A DNA stretch of 51,608 bases from an uncultured Eubacteriales bacterium (GCA_900546635.1 URDS01000009.1:1-51608), one strand, 5' to 3'; counted from the stretch's first letter, positions 42,183 to 51,458 are shown. Translations and numbers: made by a program. The notes: a model not told the origin generated them from the sequence alone.

Positions 42183-42376
42183 CGCTGCAAAACCAAGGTT
42201 TTGCGACGATGGGGCGTGTATAGGCGTGAGGAGGGGCCCGGCGTAAGCCGGGAGGAGTCCTGACGCCACAAGGAGACCCCCTTTCCGAAGGGCGTATTCG
42301 CGTCGTCGCGCCGCTTTCAGCGGCACTCGCACGCCCGCAAGGTGTTTACAAGGCGGCGCATGTCCGCCTTGTAAAC
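42183..42376 (-). repeat. Dispersed structured repeat, copy 4 (long form)
   Basis: Hairpin GTTTACAAGGCGG/CCGCCTTGTAAAC (42344-42376) at one end and GCAAAACC/GGTTTTGC (42187-42204) at the other, with the GGCGTGAGGAGGGGCCCGG block between. It lies between the divergent ubiquitin-SLH and large SLH genes. Confidence 0.85.
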
Positions 42377-42415
42377 AAATTTTATTGCAATTCTAATCTT
42401 TATCAACAAGCTGAT

Positions 42416-42448
42416 ATTTCCCGCAGTTTTTACTGCGGGAAATTTTTT
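42416..42448 (+). terminator. Terminator-like hairpin upstream of the large SLH gene
   Basis: ATTTCCCGCAGT (42416-42427) with ACTGCGGGAAAT (42432-42443), then a T run. It differs by one loop base from the hairpin at 76-103. No plus-strand gene precedes it, so it either ends an RNA from the intergenic region or shields the SLH promoter. The GC-rich DNA that follows (42450-42600) holds no gene. Confidence 0.6.
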
Positions 42449-42649
42449 GCGCCGCTGCCGGTTACAAGCCGCGCCCGCCGCAATGCGTCGCCGCCGCGCC
42501 GCTTCACCCCCGCTGCCCCCGCTTCCCGCTGTCTCCCGCCGCAATGCGTCGCCGCTGCGCCGTTTCACCCCCGCTGCCTCCCGCCGCGCCGCTTTTTTCA
42601 GGCTTTCGGAAAAGAATCTTACAGTTTCCTTACAAAATCGCAAAACATC

Positions 42650-42676
42650 TTGTAAATTTTGCTCGGCTGGTATATT
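42650..42676 (+). promoter_or_regulatory. Candidate promoter of the large SLH gene
   Basis: TTGTAA (42650-42655) and TATATT (42671-42676) with a TGG extension. The spacer is 15 bp, or 17 bp to an alternative TATTCT. It leaves a leader of about 95 nt ending in TAGGAGG. Confidence 0.45.
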
Positions 42677-42775
42677 CTGTAACCGTAGGGACTTCTATCG
42701 TCATTTTTATGTTCATGATTGCCGCTGCAAAGCGGACATGATAAATTTATTTTAATATTTTAGGAGGAAAACACT

Positions 42776-45700
42776 GTGAGAAATTTGAAAAAATTTCTTG
42801 CCCTGGTAATGGCGATGCTGATGGTATTCGGCATGGCGGTCATTACGACGGGAGCGGCAGATGACGCTGATTCCGAGTATCTCGGCGCAGCTCAGCATCT
42901 TGCGGCACTCTCGATCATGAAGGGCGACGAGCACGGCAATCTCAATCTTGAGAACGGCGTAACTCGTTATCAGGCTGCTCTTTTCTTCGTACAGGCATTG
43001 ACCGGCAAGACCGATGTCAACACCTGGAACGGCGAGAAGAAGAGCACAATCTTCAGCGACGTTCCGGAGTACGGCACGGCGATCGACTATGCGTACGGCA
43101 TGAAGTTGATCCTTGGCCGCGGTAACGGCATCTATGGCTACAACGATCCGATCACGTATCAGGATATGTTGGTCATGGCTGTTCGTGCGCTGGGTTATGA
43201 GACCGAGGATACCACGTATCCTTACGGCTATATCATCAATGCGCAGACCCTCGGTCTGACTGATGATGTTGACAACATCAACTTCAAGGCTGAACTGACG
43301 CGCGGTGAGACTGCCCAGATCATCTGGAACATGCTCAACACCGAGATCGCGTTCATCGACCCCTTGACCAACGCGATTGTTTACCCCGGCCAGGAGGACA
43401 CCACTCCGTACGGCCTGCTGGTAGGCGCGGGCAAGATCGAGCGCACCACGCTGCTTGAGAAAGCCGGCTACGCCGACGGCAAACTCGAAGGCTTTATTTC
43501 AAACTTCGTAGAAGCGAACGAGAACGACGAGGATTCGGTTGCTACGGTTGACTTTGATTATTACTACATAAAGGACAACAAGATCAACGAGGATTCCGTT
43601 ACGGTTGCGGCGGCTGATCTCGGTATCACCGAGGACACCCCCAAAGCTTCTTATCTCGGACTTCCTGTTACCGTGTTTGTAAACTGCGCTGCGGAGGAGT
43701 TCGCATCGGATTACAGCATTGACAAGGACGAGAGCGAAGCGAGCATCGTTTTCGCAAACATGACCGAGATGACCACCGTTGAGAACCTCGGCGATGCGGG
43801 TTCTATCCGCTTTGTTGAGCCTTCCAGCGGCAATCCTTACTTCCTGATCGGCGGCACGAAAGTTGCGCTCGGCGAGGATGATATCGTTGAGGCACTGACG
43901 TTCACCGAAGACGGTTGGGTTGACATGGAACTCGATGTTCTGAAGGACGCATTCGCATACAAGACCAAGGGCGGCTATGAGGATGCAACCAACTCCTATG
44001 GTCAGATCAACTACTTCACCTACAAGATTCCGGATGACTCAGGCGATAAGATCGAGTATGAGACGGCTACCCTTCTCTGCTACACGCCTTATGAGTTCGG
44101 TCAGTACTTTGTCCGTACCATCAAGGACATGACCACGTCTAAGGACGCGGACTTCACCACTATAGGTAAGTATAAGAGCACGCCCGTTGTCAACCTTGAC
44201 GAGGAAGAGAGCAACTTCGTTGAAGTTCTGCTCGGCACCACCAAGATTGTAAACGAGAACACCACTTCCGTATCCAAGTCCAACGGCGAAAAGGCGAAGA
44301 GCGTTACGCTTGCAGGCGAGGATATTAAGTCCGGCGACTTCATGTTCTATGCGTACAATGAAGTTGACAACATTCTGACGGTCGCTATGAACTGCGGCGC
44401 TTTCCAGACCGGCAGACTGAGCGGCACCAGTTCGGCGAAAGAAACCCTTAAGATTGACGGCGCTACCAAGCCGACCGGCATCAAGGGCGCGTTCGACGAT
44501 GCGGATTACTTCGGCTATGACAATGCGCTTGCAAAAGACATCATTGCTGCTCTTGAGAGCGGTAAAGACAATGTGAAGTACATCGAGGCTGACGGCCGCG
44601 TTATCTACTTTGAGTCCTACTCGGGCGAGAAGTCCAGCAGCGCAGCGTATGATTTCGCGATCGTATCTATGAACGACAGCGTAATCGCGGATCTGCTCGA
44701 TGTTAAGGTTAAGGATCTCACCAAGGTTGACGGTTTGATTCTGGATAGCGACGACAATGTTCAGGTCGCTGTTCTCAACACCGAGACCGGCGAGTGGGAG
44801 CTTGCTTCCCTCGGTCGTTTCTACATGGGCTATGATGCCGATGAAGAAGAGTGGGATGCTTACAGTGATCTCGGCACCTATGCTACGCTTGTAGAAATGG
44901 TTGGCCCGAACGAAACTGAAAAGTATAAGAACTACGCTGCTGCGAAAGAGGCGTTTGGTCAGGGCGGTGTCTTCGCGCTTGTAAGCGAGAAAGACGGCCT
45001 GTACAGCCTCGGTACCGTAGAGGACGCAGTTACGTACAATGAGAACGCGGACGGCCTGATTTACAGCGATGACAGCGTAAAGACCAGCAAGATCAGCGCG
45101 GATCCCGATGTTGATCCCGCACGTGTAACGCAGAACGAGAGCACCATTACGGTTGTTGTTGACAAAGACGGTAATGTCGGTGTTCGCACGGGCATTATTA
45201 AGGCCAACAATACCTATAATGTTGACGGACCGGTTGAGTTCTTCTCTGCGAATTCTTCTCTGATTGTTCTCAGAACCAACAACGATAAAGTTTCCAGCGC
45301 GAAAGCAAATGCGCTTCTCTGGGCTGAAACGCAGGTTGCATGGACCTACTATCTGGCTCTTCCCGGTGTTTCTTCCTGCGAACTGGATGCAAACGAGACC
45401 GGCAGCGACGAGAAGTACACGGTAACGCTGACCAACGTATTCAACTATCGTACAAGAAAAATGGTGGATGAGATCAGCTTCCAGACTGATGAAGCCATCG
45501 AGTTTACGCCTGACGATCAGTTGATGCCGACACTCCTCTTTGCGGACAAAGACGGCATTGTATACGACTACCACAAAGCCGGCGTACAGGATTGGGAAAC
45601 GCCTGCGAATATGAATATCTACGTAAACATCAGCAACGTAGATATTGAAGAAGCTATGCTGTATGCATGGTGGAACACGAGACGTTCCGCAAGCTCCAGC

Positions 45701-47080
45701 AGCCTTGGCGCTGGCGCGGACGGCCTGCAGTTTGTCGATGCGGATACGGTTATCTACTCCCGCGCGGACGGCAACCCGTTTGCCGCTGGATTTAGCAGCG
45801 CTCATAACACGAATCTGAATAACAGTTCCCGCGAGATGGCGGAAACCGTCAACAAGCGCGTAATCGCTACGCTTGCCGGCTACGCTTACACTGTAAACGC
45901 AACCGGACTTGATCCCGAAGAGTACGACTTTGACCGCGCGCTCCTGCTTCGCAATTATGACGAGGCGGATGCGGACAGATGGAATGCTTCTTATGACGAT
46001 GAATTCGGCGGCTATGCCTTCCCGATGAACGCAGAGCTTATTGAAGATCTCTCCGGCGGTCCTGTTTCCGGTGTCTTCGATCAGTTCATGCTGGACAATG
46101 ACGGCGGCGTGATTGTGATCCCTGCAGTAGACGATGACGATTATACCGATGTTGCCTTCATCACTTTCAGAACGCAGATTGTTTCGATCTGGACGGATAG
46201 CTCCAGCAAGCTGGAACTCTATCCGATGATCGTTTACATGAGCATGGATGATGATGCTGAGTGCACGCATCCTTCCACGACCGTGGTTGAGGATGAATGC
46301 GTCGATGCTACCTGCACCACGGCCGGAAAGATCGTAGTAGCGTGCAATGTCTGCGGCGAAAAAATCGAGACGACTATCGACGCACTCGGCCATAAAATGG
46401 TTGAGACGGCCGCTGCTGTTGAACCCACTTGCACTGAAGCTGGTAAGACCGCTGCTCAAGCGTGCACCAGATGCGACCATACTGTAGCTGCTACTGAAAT
46501 CGCCGCTCTCGGCCACAAAGAGGTAGAAATTCCTGCAGTAGCTCCTACCTGCACTGAGGATGGCAAGACTGCCGGCAAGAAGTGCTCGGTTTGCGAGACG
46601 GTCACCGTAGAGCCTACCGTGGTTGCTGCAACCGGTCATACGGTTGTGGATGTTGCTGAGAAGGTCGCTACCTGCACGGAAAAGGGTCATCTTGCATACA
46701 AAGAATGCTCTGTATGCAAAGCTGAGCTTACAACGAAGATAGAAACTGCTATCGACCCGAATAACCACGACATGCAGGAAGTTGAAGGCACCGCTAAAGC
46801 TGCTACCTGCACGGAAGCCGGTAAGGCAGCCGACAAAAAGTGCAGCAGATGCGACTATACCGAAACCGGCGCAGCCATCGATGCAACCGGACACAATTGG
46901 AGCGTAGAGTGGGCTTCTGATGCGACCGCTCACTGGCATGAGTGTACAAATGCAAATTGCCCTGTAGTGGAAAACGCTGAAAAAGACGGTTATGCCGCTC
47001 ATACGGATGCGAAGAACAACGATACGCAAGCGGAAACTCCGGACGGCAAGTGCGATGTCTGCGGCGCTGCTCTGAACTAA
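42776..47080 (+). CDS. Secreted SLH-domain protein with Cys-repeat C terminus (main S-layer candidate)
   Basis: 1434 aa. Start is GTG at 42776 with AGGAGG 7 nt upstream. A signal peptide (1-27) is followed by three SLH modules (about 32-190; FSDVPEYGTAIDYAYG and TRGETAQIIWNML) very like those of the 141-3413 protein. The two align through most of their length, including YTPYEFGQYFVRT and LLGTT. The last 275 residues, absent from the paralogue, contain about six repeats of the form TCTEAGK...C..C...GH, found in many Clostridia surface proteins and perhaps metal-binding or disulfide-linked. Codons here end in T far more often than in neighbouring genes, which fits very high expression. A strong terminator follows. 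Confidence 0.88.
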   Translation: MRNLKKFLALVMAMLMVFGMAVITTGAADDADSEYLGAAQHLAALSIMKGDEHGNLNLENGVTRYQAALFFVQALTGKTDVNTWNGEKKSTIFSDVPEYGTAIDYAYGMKLILGRGNGIYGYNDPITYQDMLVMAVRALGYETEDTTYPYGYIINAQTLGLTDDVDNINFKAELTRGETAQIIWNMLNTEIAFIDPLTNAIVYPGQEDTTPYGLLVGAGKIERTTLLEKAGYADGKLEGFISNFVEANENDEDSVATVDFDYYYIKDNKINEDSVTVAAADLGITEDTPKASYLGLPVTVFVNCAAEEFASDYSIDKDESEASIVFANMTEMTTVENLGDAGSIRFVEPSSGNPYFLIGGTKVALGEDDIVEALTFTEDGWVDMELDVLKDAFAYKTKGGYEDATNSYGQINYFTYKIPDDSGDKIEYETATLLCYTPYEFGQYFVRTIKDMTTSKDADFTTIGKYKSTPVVNLDEEESNFVEVLLGTTKIVNENTTSVSKSNGEKAKSVTLAGEDIKSGDFMFYAYNEVDNILTVAMNCGAFQTGRLSGTSSAKETLKIDGATKPTGIKGAFDDADYFGYDNALAKDIIAALESGKDNVKYIEADGRVIYFESYSGEKSSSAAYDFAIVSMNDSVIADLLDVKVKDLTKVDGLILDSDDNVQVAVLNTETGEWELASLGRFYMGYDADEEEWDAYSDLGTYATLVEMVGPNETEKYKNYAAAKEAFGQGGVFALVSEKDGLYSLGTVEDAVTYNENADGLIYSDDSVKTSKISADPDVDPARVTQNESTITVVVDKDGNVGVRTGIIKANNTYNVDGPVEFFSANSSLIVLRTNNDKVSSAKANALLWAETQVAWTYYLALPGVSSCELDANETGSDEKYTVTLTNVFNYRTRKMVDEISFQTDEAIEFTPDDQLMPTLLFADKDGIVYDYHKAGVQDWETPANMNIYVNISNVDIEEAMLYAWWNTRRSASSSSLGAGADGLQFVDADTVIYSRADGNPFAAGFSSAHNTNLNNSSREMAETVNKRVIATLAGYAYTVNATGLDPEEYDFDRALLLRNYDEADADRWNASYDDEFGGYAFPMNAELIEDLSGGPVSGVFDQFMLDNDGGVIVIPAVDDDDYTDVAFITFRTQIVSIWTDSSSKLELYPMIVYMSMDDDAECTHPSTTVVEDECVDATCTTAGKIVVACNVCGEKIETTIDALGHKMVETAAAVEPTCTEAGKTAAQACTRCDHTVAATEIAALGHKEVEIPAVAPTCTEDGKTAGKKCSVCETVTVEPTVVAATGHTVVDVAEKVATCTEKGHLAYKECSVCKAELTTKIETAIDPNNHDMQEVEGTAKAATCTEAGKAADKKCSRCDYTETGAAIDATGHNWSVEWASDATAHWHECTNANCPVVENAEKDGYAAHTDAKNNDTQAETPDGKCDVCGAALN
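46258..47075 (+). repeat. Tandem Cys-containing protein repeats within the SLH gene
   Basis: Repeats of about 45 codons, each with a TCTxxGK segment, a CxxC pair and a GH dipeptide (for example ATCTEKGH, then ECSVCK). Six or so copies, diverged at the DNA level. Confidence 0.75.
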
Positions 47081-47118
47081 TTGGCAATTTTGCAAAATAA
47101 TCCAGGAGATGCCTGAAA

Positions 47119-47151
47119 CAAAAAAGGAAAGCTTCGGCTTTCCTTTTTTTG
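47119..47151 (+). terminator. Terminator of the large SLH gene
   Basis: CAAAAAAGGAAAGC, loop TTCG, GCTTTCCTTTTTTTG: a perfect stem with the stable TTCG tetraloop and a seven-base T run. Confidence 0.95.
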
Positions 47152-47187
47152 TATATTTCAAAAACCGGGAAAAAAGTGAGAAATCTA

Positions 47188-47216
47188 TTGCTTTTTCATT
47201 CTCTGCATGGTACAAT
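47188..47216 (+). promoter_or_regulatory. Promoter of the lipoprotein gene
   Basis: TTGCTT (47188-47193), 17 bp and TACAAT (47211-47216) with a TGG extension, 67 bp before the start codon. Confidence 0.75.
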
Positions 47217-47283
47217 CATAGATGAAAAATGTTACAATGCAAAGACAGACTGAAACAATAAGAAGTACGGGAGGATTTCTCAG

Positions 47284-48123
47284 ATGAAATTTTTGAAACG
47301 CAGTTTGCCGGTCTTTGGACTTTTGCTTGCGCTTTTGCTTGCCGGATGCGGCGGTAAAACACCGGAGCAGATGTTAAACAATGCCACGGAGCAGATGGAA
47401 AGTGCGAAAAATGTGGAATGTTCTGCTACAATGAACATTGAGTATTCCATGGTCGGCCAGTCCATGAAAATGCAGATGCAGATGGACAGTGTTTCGTTTA
47501 CCGAACCGCAAAAAGCAAAATGCGATATGACGATGACAATCGACATTCCCGGCATGGGCAGCCAGACGCAGCAGATGGAAATGTACGTGGATGAAGAATA
47601 TACATATACCGGCATGGAAGGCGTATGGATGAAGACCGCTTTGCCGGATTTGGAGGCGGCTGAGACTGCCAATGCGGAGCTTTATGCGGATTTGAATGCG
47701 CTTTTGCTTGCAAATAAGCCCGTTTCCGAGGAAGTGAACGGCGTGAAAACCAATAAGTTCACCGCTGTGATTACGGAGGAAATGCTCGGCCGGGTACTCG
47801 GCATGATGTCAGGTTCAATAGACAGCGAAAGCCTTGGCATGGTGACCGGGATGTTTGAGGGCATCGGCGAGATTCCGTTTGAGTATTGGCTGGACGCAAA
47901 TACCGATATGCCGGTCCAAATGCGCGTGGATATGGCGAAAGCAATGGAAACGATGCTGAAGAACACGCTGGCGCAGGGCGGTTTCGGTGAAATTACGGAT
48001 ATTGACGTTACGGTTTCGGCAGCGGAGTTGACCATGCAGTATAAAAATGTAAATACCGCTGCGGATTTTGAGATTCCCGAAGAGGCTAAAGCCGCCGAGG
48101 AGCTTCCGCTTGTGCAGGAATAA
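47284..48123 (+). CDS. Surface lipoprotein of unknown function (DUF6612-like)
   Basis: 279 aa. A short lipoprotein signal peptide ends at LLAGC (Cys22). GGGAGG lies 10 nt before the ATG. The mature part is one beta-rich domain opening with EQMLNNATEQMESAKNVECSATM and rich in Met and Glu, as in the widespread DUF6612/LppX-like lipoproteins of Firmicutes. Those are thought to hold hydrophobic ligands in a half-barrel, but the ligand is unknown. It is a single-gene unit with its own promoter and terminator, next to the highly expressed SLH gene. Confidence 0.75.
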   Translation: MKFLKRSLPVFGLLLALLLAGCGGKTPEQMLNNATEQMESAKNVECSATMNIEYSMVGQSMKMQMQMDSVSFTEPQKAKCDMTMTIDIPGMGSQTQQMEMYVDEEYTYTGMEGVWMKTALPDLEAAETANAELYADLNALLLANKPVSEEVNGVKTNKFTAVITEEMLGRVLGMMSGSIDSESLGMVTGMFEGIGEIPFEYWLDANTDMPVQMRVDMAKAMETMLKNTLAQGGFGEITDIDVTVSAAELTMQYKNVNTAADFEIPEEAKAAEELPLVQE

Positions 48124-48161
48124 GCTGCGCATAAAAACCGAACTGTAAAACGGTCATAAAT

Positions 48162-48215
48162 AAAAAAAACCGGCAAAGCCGAGATAAAATGCGGCTTTGC
48201 CGGGTTTTCTTTTTG
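48162..48215 (+). terminator. Terminator of the lipoprotein gene
   Basis: CCGGCAAAGCCG (48170-48181) with CGGCTTTGCCGG (48192-48203), a perfect 12-bp stem flanked by A and T runs. Confidence 0.9.
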
Positions 48216-48417
48216 CACAAGACTGTTTTCAGCGTTTTTTAATATTCCTTTTTTCGGTTGGGGAGATGATTTCCCGCGCGAGTCTCCGTTTGATCGGCGC
48301 GCATGACTTTGGACGGTCGGCATCGGCTGTTTTGGGGCTCGACTCGGATGCTTGTAGCCACAGTTTTATCCATTTGCCAAGCGGCAAAGCCGTTGCACAG
48401 TTTGTTTAATTTCTCGC
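48216..48417. other. Gap between convergent genes, no gene recognised
   Basis: About 200 bp between two terminators. Short ORFs cross it without ribosome-binding sites or recognisable motifs. I see nothing else. Confidence 0.4.
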
Positions 48418-48463
48418 AGAAAAAGGCAGGCGCATGGTGTTTTCCATGTGTCTGCCTTTTTCT
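48418..48463. terminator. Terminator of the dockerin-like GH43 gene
   Basis: A 20-bp stem, AGAAAAAGGCAGGCGCATGG against CCATGTGTCTGCCTTTTTCT, with two G-U pairs and a 6-base loop. On the minus strand it lies 30 bp past the stop of the GH43 gene. Confidence 0.88.
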
Positions 48464-48492
48464 CATATGCCAATTGCACGGCTGATTTTGAT

Positions 48493-50643
48493 TTACTCGG
48501 CGATTGATTTGAGGATGCGGTCTACATTGCCCGACTTTGACTGCGCCACGCTTCCGCTTTGGATGTCGCGCAGAAGCAGGAGGGCGTCTTTCATTTGGAT
48601 TTTGCCGTTTTTGTCTGTGTCCCCGTAGGTGGTCAGGCTCAAAGCAAGGCTGGGATCGCCTATACATGCGCCGTTTACATAGCCGGCCATGCGATAGACG
48701 GCCGTTGTGCCGGGCTGATAGTCGGTATCGGTGAATGACGGCGTATCCGAATAGCCGAGGCGCGTCATTGTTTTTCCGTCGATTTTATAAAATACGTATT
48801 TTTCGGCGGACGGCAGGGCATTGCCGCTCAAAAGCGCGCCGTCCGCAGTGCACACGACCTTGAAGCCGGTGACTCTGCCCGGGCGGAGCAGAACGTTTTC
48901 GCCCAGCGTCAGCTTTGCGTTCGGTGCGGAATCTGACACTACAGAGACGGTTTTCACGCTTTGCTCGGTCACAATATCCCATGTGCCGCCGAGCACCGTC
49001 AGCGTATAGCTTTTGTCGGTGCGCAGCATCGCATCGGTTTTTGCGCTTGTGTCATAGTATTTGTACGGGGATGTCGTGGAAGCGGCATTATAACGCCATT
49101 GTCCGCCCACAAGCACCGGAAATTGCTCTGAATTGCCGCGCGAACAGCAGCTTACGCCCTCGCCGAATGTGACGTTGTTCTGTCCGCATTCAATGACCGA
49201 GACGCCCCCGGCCAGATCTCCGACCGTGCGGGGAATCAGCGATACGTTGTCGATATAGGTATCCGAGGAAATGCTCCAAAATTTAAATTCGATCGGCACG
49301 GAAGAATACAGACCGCGAATCAGAATCGGCCCCTTGACTGCCGGAGAGCGGTAGTAGGCGGAATCGGTCACGTGCTTTGAATACATGTTGTAGGTCTGGG
49401 TTAAGACGATTGTGCCGCCGTTTGGCAGCGCCGCGTATGCCGCGTTCAGGGTTTGAAAGGGCTTTGCCTCGGTTCCGGGATTGCTGTCAAGGCCGTCTGT
49501 CGCCGCGACGTAAACCGTGGGCAGATGGGTGAGCGCCGCAAAGTTTTCATCCAGTTCCACGGTGCGGCCAAGGCGCGCGCCGGACGGCGCGTTTTGCTCG
49601 GTCGCCGTCGGTCCGTCTACGCAGAGATTGCCTTTGCCGTCAAAGTAGGCCTTGTCAATACAGACGCGCCGCTCGTGTACGTATCCGGATAAATCATCGG
49701 CTGCGCCCGCGTATTTCGTGCCCGAACGGTGCGCGTGATAGACAATAATCAGTTCGCGCTCGTCTGGCGAGGTGGTAAAACTGTGGTGTCCCGTGCCGTA
49801 GAGGTGCGGGTTTTGGGCGTCGGTGCGGTTGGGGTCGTCTGAAATCAGAATGGGGTTGTTCGGAGATTTTGTGTAGGGGCCGAGCGGGCTTTTCGCGGTC
49901 GCGTAGTTGACCGCATAGCGCGGATCTCCGTATCCGGATGAGGAATAGGTGAGATAATAGGTGTCGCCTGATTTGAGCATTTCCGGTCCCTCAACAACGC
50001 CCCACACGTCACCCGGTTCGTCCTGCCAGGTGAAAAGCTGAACCGGTTTGGATACAAATTTTCTTGTTTCCAAGTTGAACTCGCCGCCCCATATGCAGTT
50101 TCCGCCCGGATTTTTGTAGCCGTTATAGGTAAATGTGCCGCTGCCGACAAAGTATAGATAGATTTTGCCGTTGTCGTCACGGAAAAAGTGGCCGTCGATG
50201 GCTTTAAACTCGTTTATCAGATAGGAGGAATCCGTGTTTGTGAACGGACCGAGCGGGCTGTCCGACGTGGCGATGCCCAGATGCTCCTGCGCCGTGTAGA
50301 TCATGTAGTAGGTATCGCCCTCTTTGAACACTTCCGGCGCCCAGAAGCCGGCGTTTGCGGATTTATCGGCATAGTAAACGTCCTCTTTGCGCAGGCAGTA
50401 TCCGCGGCAGGACCAATCCACGAGGTTTTCCGACGTAAACACGCGGTAGCCGTTGGATACGTCCCCGGTTACGTACAGATAATAGACGCCGTCCTCCTTG
50501 TAGACGAATGGGTCTGCGCCGGTTGCAAGCGGGTTTGTAAACGTGTCCGGATAGGTAATTTTCGCCGCTGCCGCAGCGATGCCGACGGTCAGCACCGCCG
50601 CCGCTGAGAAAAGCAGAAGGGTTCGCAGCCATTGTTTTTTCAT
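48493..50643 (-). CDS. Secreted GH43 glycosidase with beta-helix module and dockerin-like tail
   Basis: 716 aa. Signal peptide at 1-27. Residues about 33-345 are a canonical GH43 propeller with all three acidic residues: Asp44 (TGADPFVY), Asp150 (KAIDGHFF) and Glu218 (VVEGPEML). Substrates in GH43 are mostly arabinan or xylan side chains. Residues about 375-600 start VYVAATDGLDSNPGTEAKPF and look like the beta-helix module of the other secreted proteins in the window. The C terminus, YGDTDKNGKIQMKDALLLLR, is a type I dockerin calcium loop. The second repeat is reduced to GNVDRILKSIAE, without its loop, so cohesin binding may be lost. Own promoter and terminator. Confidence 0.85.
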   Translation of the reverse strand: MKKQWLRTLLLFSAAAVLTVGIAAAAAKITYPDTFTNPLATGADPFVYKEDGVYYLYVTGDVSNGYRVFTSENLVDWSCRGYCLRKEDVYYADKSANAGFWAPEVFKEGDTYYMIYTAQEHLGIATSDSPLGPFTNTDSSYLINEFKAIDGHFFRDDNGKIYLYFVGSGTFTYNGYKNPGGNCIWGGEFNLETRKFVSKPVQLFTWQDEPGDVWGVVEGPEMLKSGDTYYLTYSSSGYGDPRYAVNYATAKSPLGPYTKSPNNPILISDDPNRTDAQNPHLYGTGHHSFTTSPDERELIIVYHAHRSGTKYAGAADDLSGYVHERRVCIDKAYFDGKGNLCVDGPTATEQNAPSGARLGRTVELDENFAALTHLPTVYVAATDGLDSNPGTEAKPFQTLNAAYAALPNGGTIVLTQTYNMYSKHVTDSAYYRSPAVKGPILIRGLYSSVPIEFKFWSISSDTYIDNVSLIPRTVGDLAGGVSVIECGQNNVTFGEGVSCCSRGNSEQFPVLVGGQWRYNAASTTSPYKYYDTSAKTDAMLRTDKSYTLTVLGGTWDIVTEQSVKTVSVVSDSAPNAKLTLGENVLLRPGRVTGFKVVCTADGALLSGNALPSAEKYVFYKIDGKTMTRLGYSDTPSFTDTDYQPGTTAVYRMAGYVNGACIGDPSLALSLTTYGDTDKNGKIQMKDALLLLRDIQSGSVAQSKSGNVDRILKSIAE

Positions 50644-50752
50644 AGAATGTCGCTCCGCTTTCGTATTGATTTTGTGTTCTTATGACTTTGCTCCCCTTGA
50701 CGCGCAAGACTCTGTAACCGGCGGGAACGCAGAAAAGAACCGGATTTATTTT

Positions 50753-50781
50753 ATTGTACAAATTTTTCCTGAAAATGTCAA
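50753..50781 (-). promoter_or_regulatory. Promoter of the dockerin-like GH43 gene
   Basis: On the minus strand, perfect TTGACA (50776-50781), 17 bp and TACAAT (50753-50758). The -35 overlaps the last codons of the GNAT gene. Confidence 0.85.
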
Positions 50782-51293
50782 GGGTTTCGCTTTGCCGAAA
50801 ATACCAGATGCGGCATATCCATTCCGTAGTAGTGCTTTGTCAGCCGGTCTGTGAGCGTCATGCCGTTTCGTTTGGCAACGGCGATAGACGCCGCGTTGTT
50901 TTCGCGGATGATCGAAAACACCTCCTCCGCATGCAGGGTATCAAACGCATACTGCTTGCAGGCTATGGCCGCTTCGGTCGCGTAGCCCTTGTGCCAATAT
51001 GCCTTTTGAAACAGATAGCCGACTTCGATGACCGCTCTCCCGTTGCAGTCCTGCATCGTCAGTCCGCACTGCCCGATCATTTTTTCGGTTTCCTTCAGAA
51101 TGACCGCCCATAAACCGAAACCGTCGGTTTTATAGCGCTTGATCTGTTTGTCGAGCCATGCCTGCGCTTCGGCATCGTCAAAAGCATGTTCATATGCGTA
51201 CATGACCGTCTTGTCCTGCAAGATTTCGCATAGCGCGGCATAATCCCCCCGGTCCATTTCTCTGAGGTATAGCCGTTTTGTTTGAAGTATCAT
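50778..51293 (-). CDS. GNAT-family N-acetyltransferase (RimJ/RimL type)
   Basis: 171 aa. TKRLYLREMDRGDYAALCEIL opens the typical RimJ/RimL-like GNAT domain. IGQCGLTMQDCNGRAVIEVGYLF is the central strand region, and YWHKGYATEAAIACKQYAFD is the acetyl-CoA-binding segment (Q/RxxGxA type, here HKGYATEA). NNAASIAVAKRNGM completes the fold. It transfers acetyl to an amine of unknown identity. GGAGG lies 7 nt before the ATG. Confidence 0.88.
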   Translation of the reverse strand: MILQTKRLYLREMDRGDYAALCEILQDKTVMYAYEHAFDDAEAQAWLDKQIKRYKTDGFGLWAVILKETEKMIGQCGLTMQDCNGRAVIEVGYLFQKAYWHKGYATEAAIACKQYAFDTLHAEEVFSIIRENNAASIAVAKRNGMTLTDRLTKHYYGMDMPHLVFSAKRNP

Positions 51294-51334
51294 TTTTTTC
51301 CTCCGATTGCCGCAGTCTCATTTTTGCCGAATCT

Positions 51335-51363
51335 ATTGTACAAAGCTTTTGTAAAAATGTCAA
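51335..51363 (-). promoter_or_regulatory. Promoter of the GNAT gene
   Basis: On the minus strand, TTGACA (51358-51363), 17 bp and TACAAT (51335-51340). The spacer begins TTTT as in the neighbouring GH43 promoter. Confidence 0.85.
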
Positions 51364-51458
51364 CGGGTTTTCATTTTGCACAGACGCGCATATACATAGA
51401 AAAGTAAGCGGACAACTTCGGCGGAAGGTATTTTCGTCCCCCTGAGACGCTATAAATG

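Noticed and set aside
44039..47215. A 1058-codon open frame on the minus strand opposite the large SLH gene
   Set aside because: Its translation resembles no family, it has no ribosome-binding site, and it exists only because the codon bias of the real gene avoids stops in this phase. The same applies to 1767-3584 opposite the other SLH gene and to 20099-22312 and 23240-25267.
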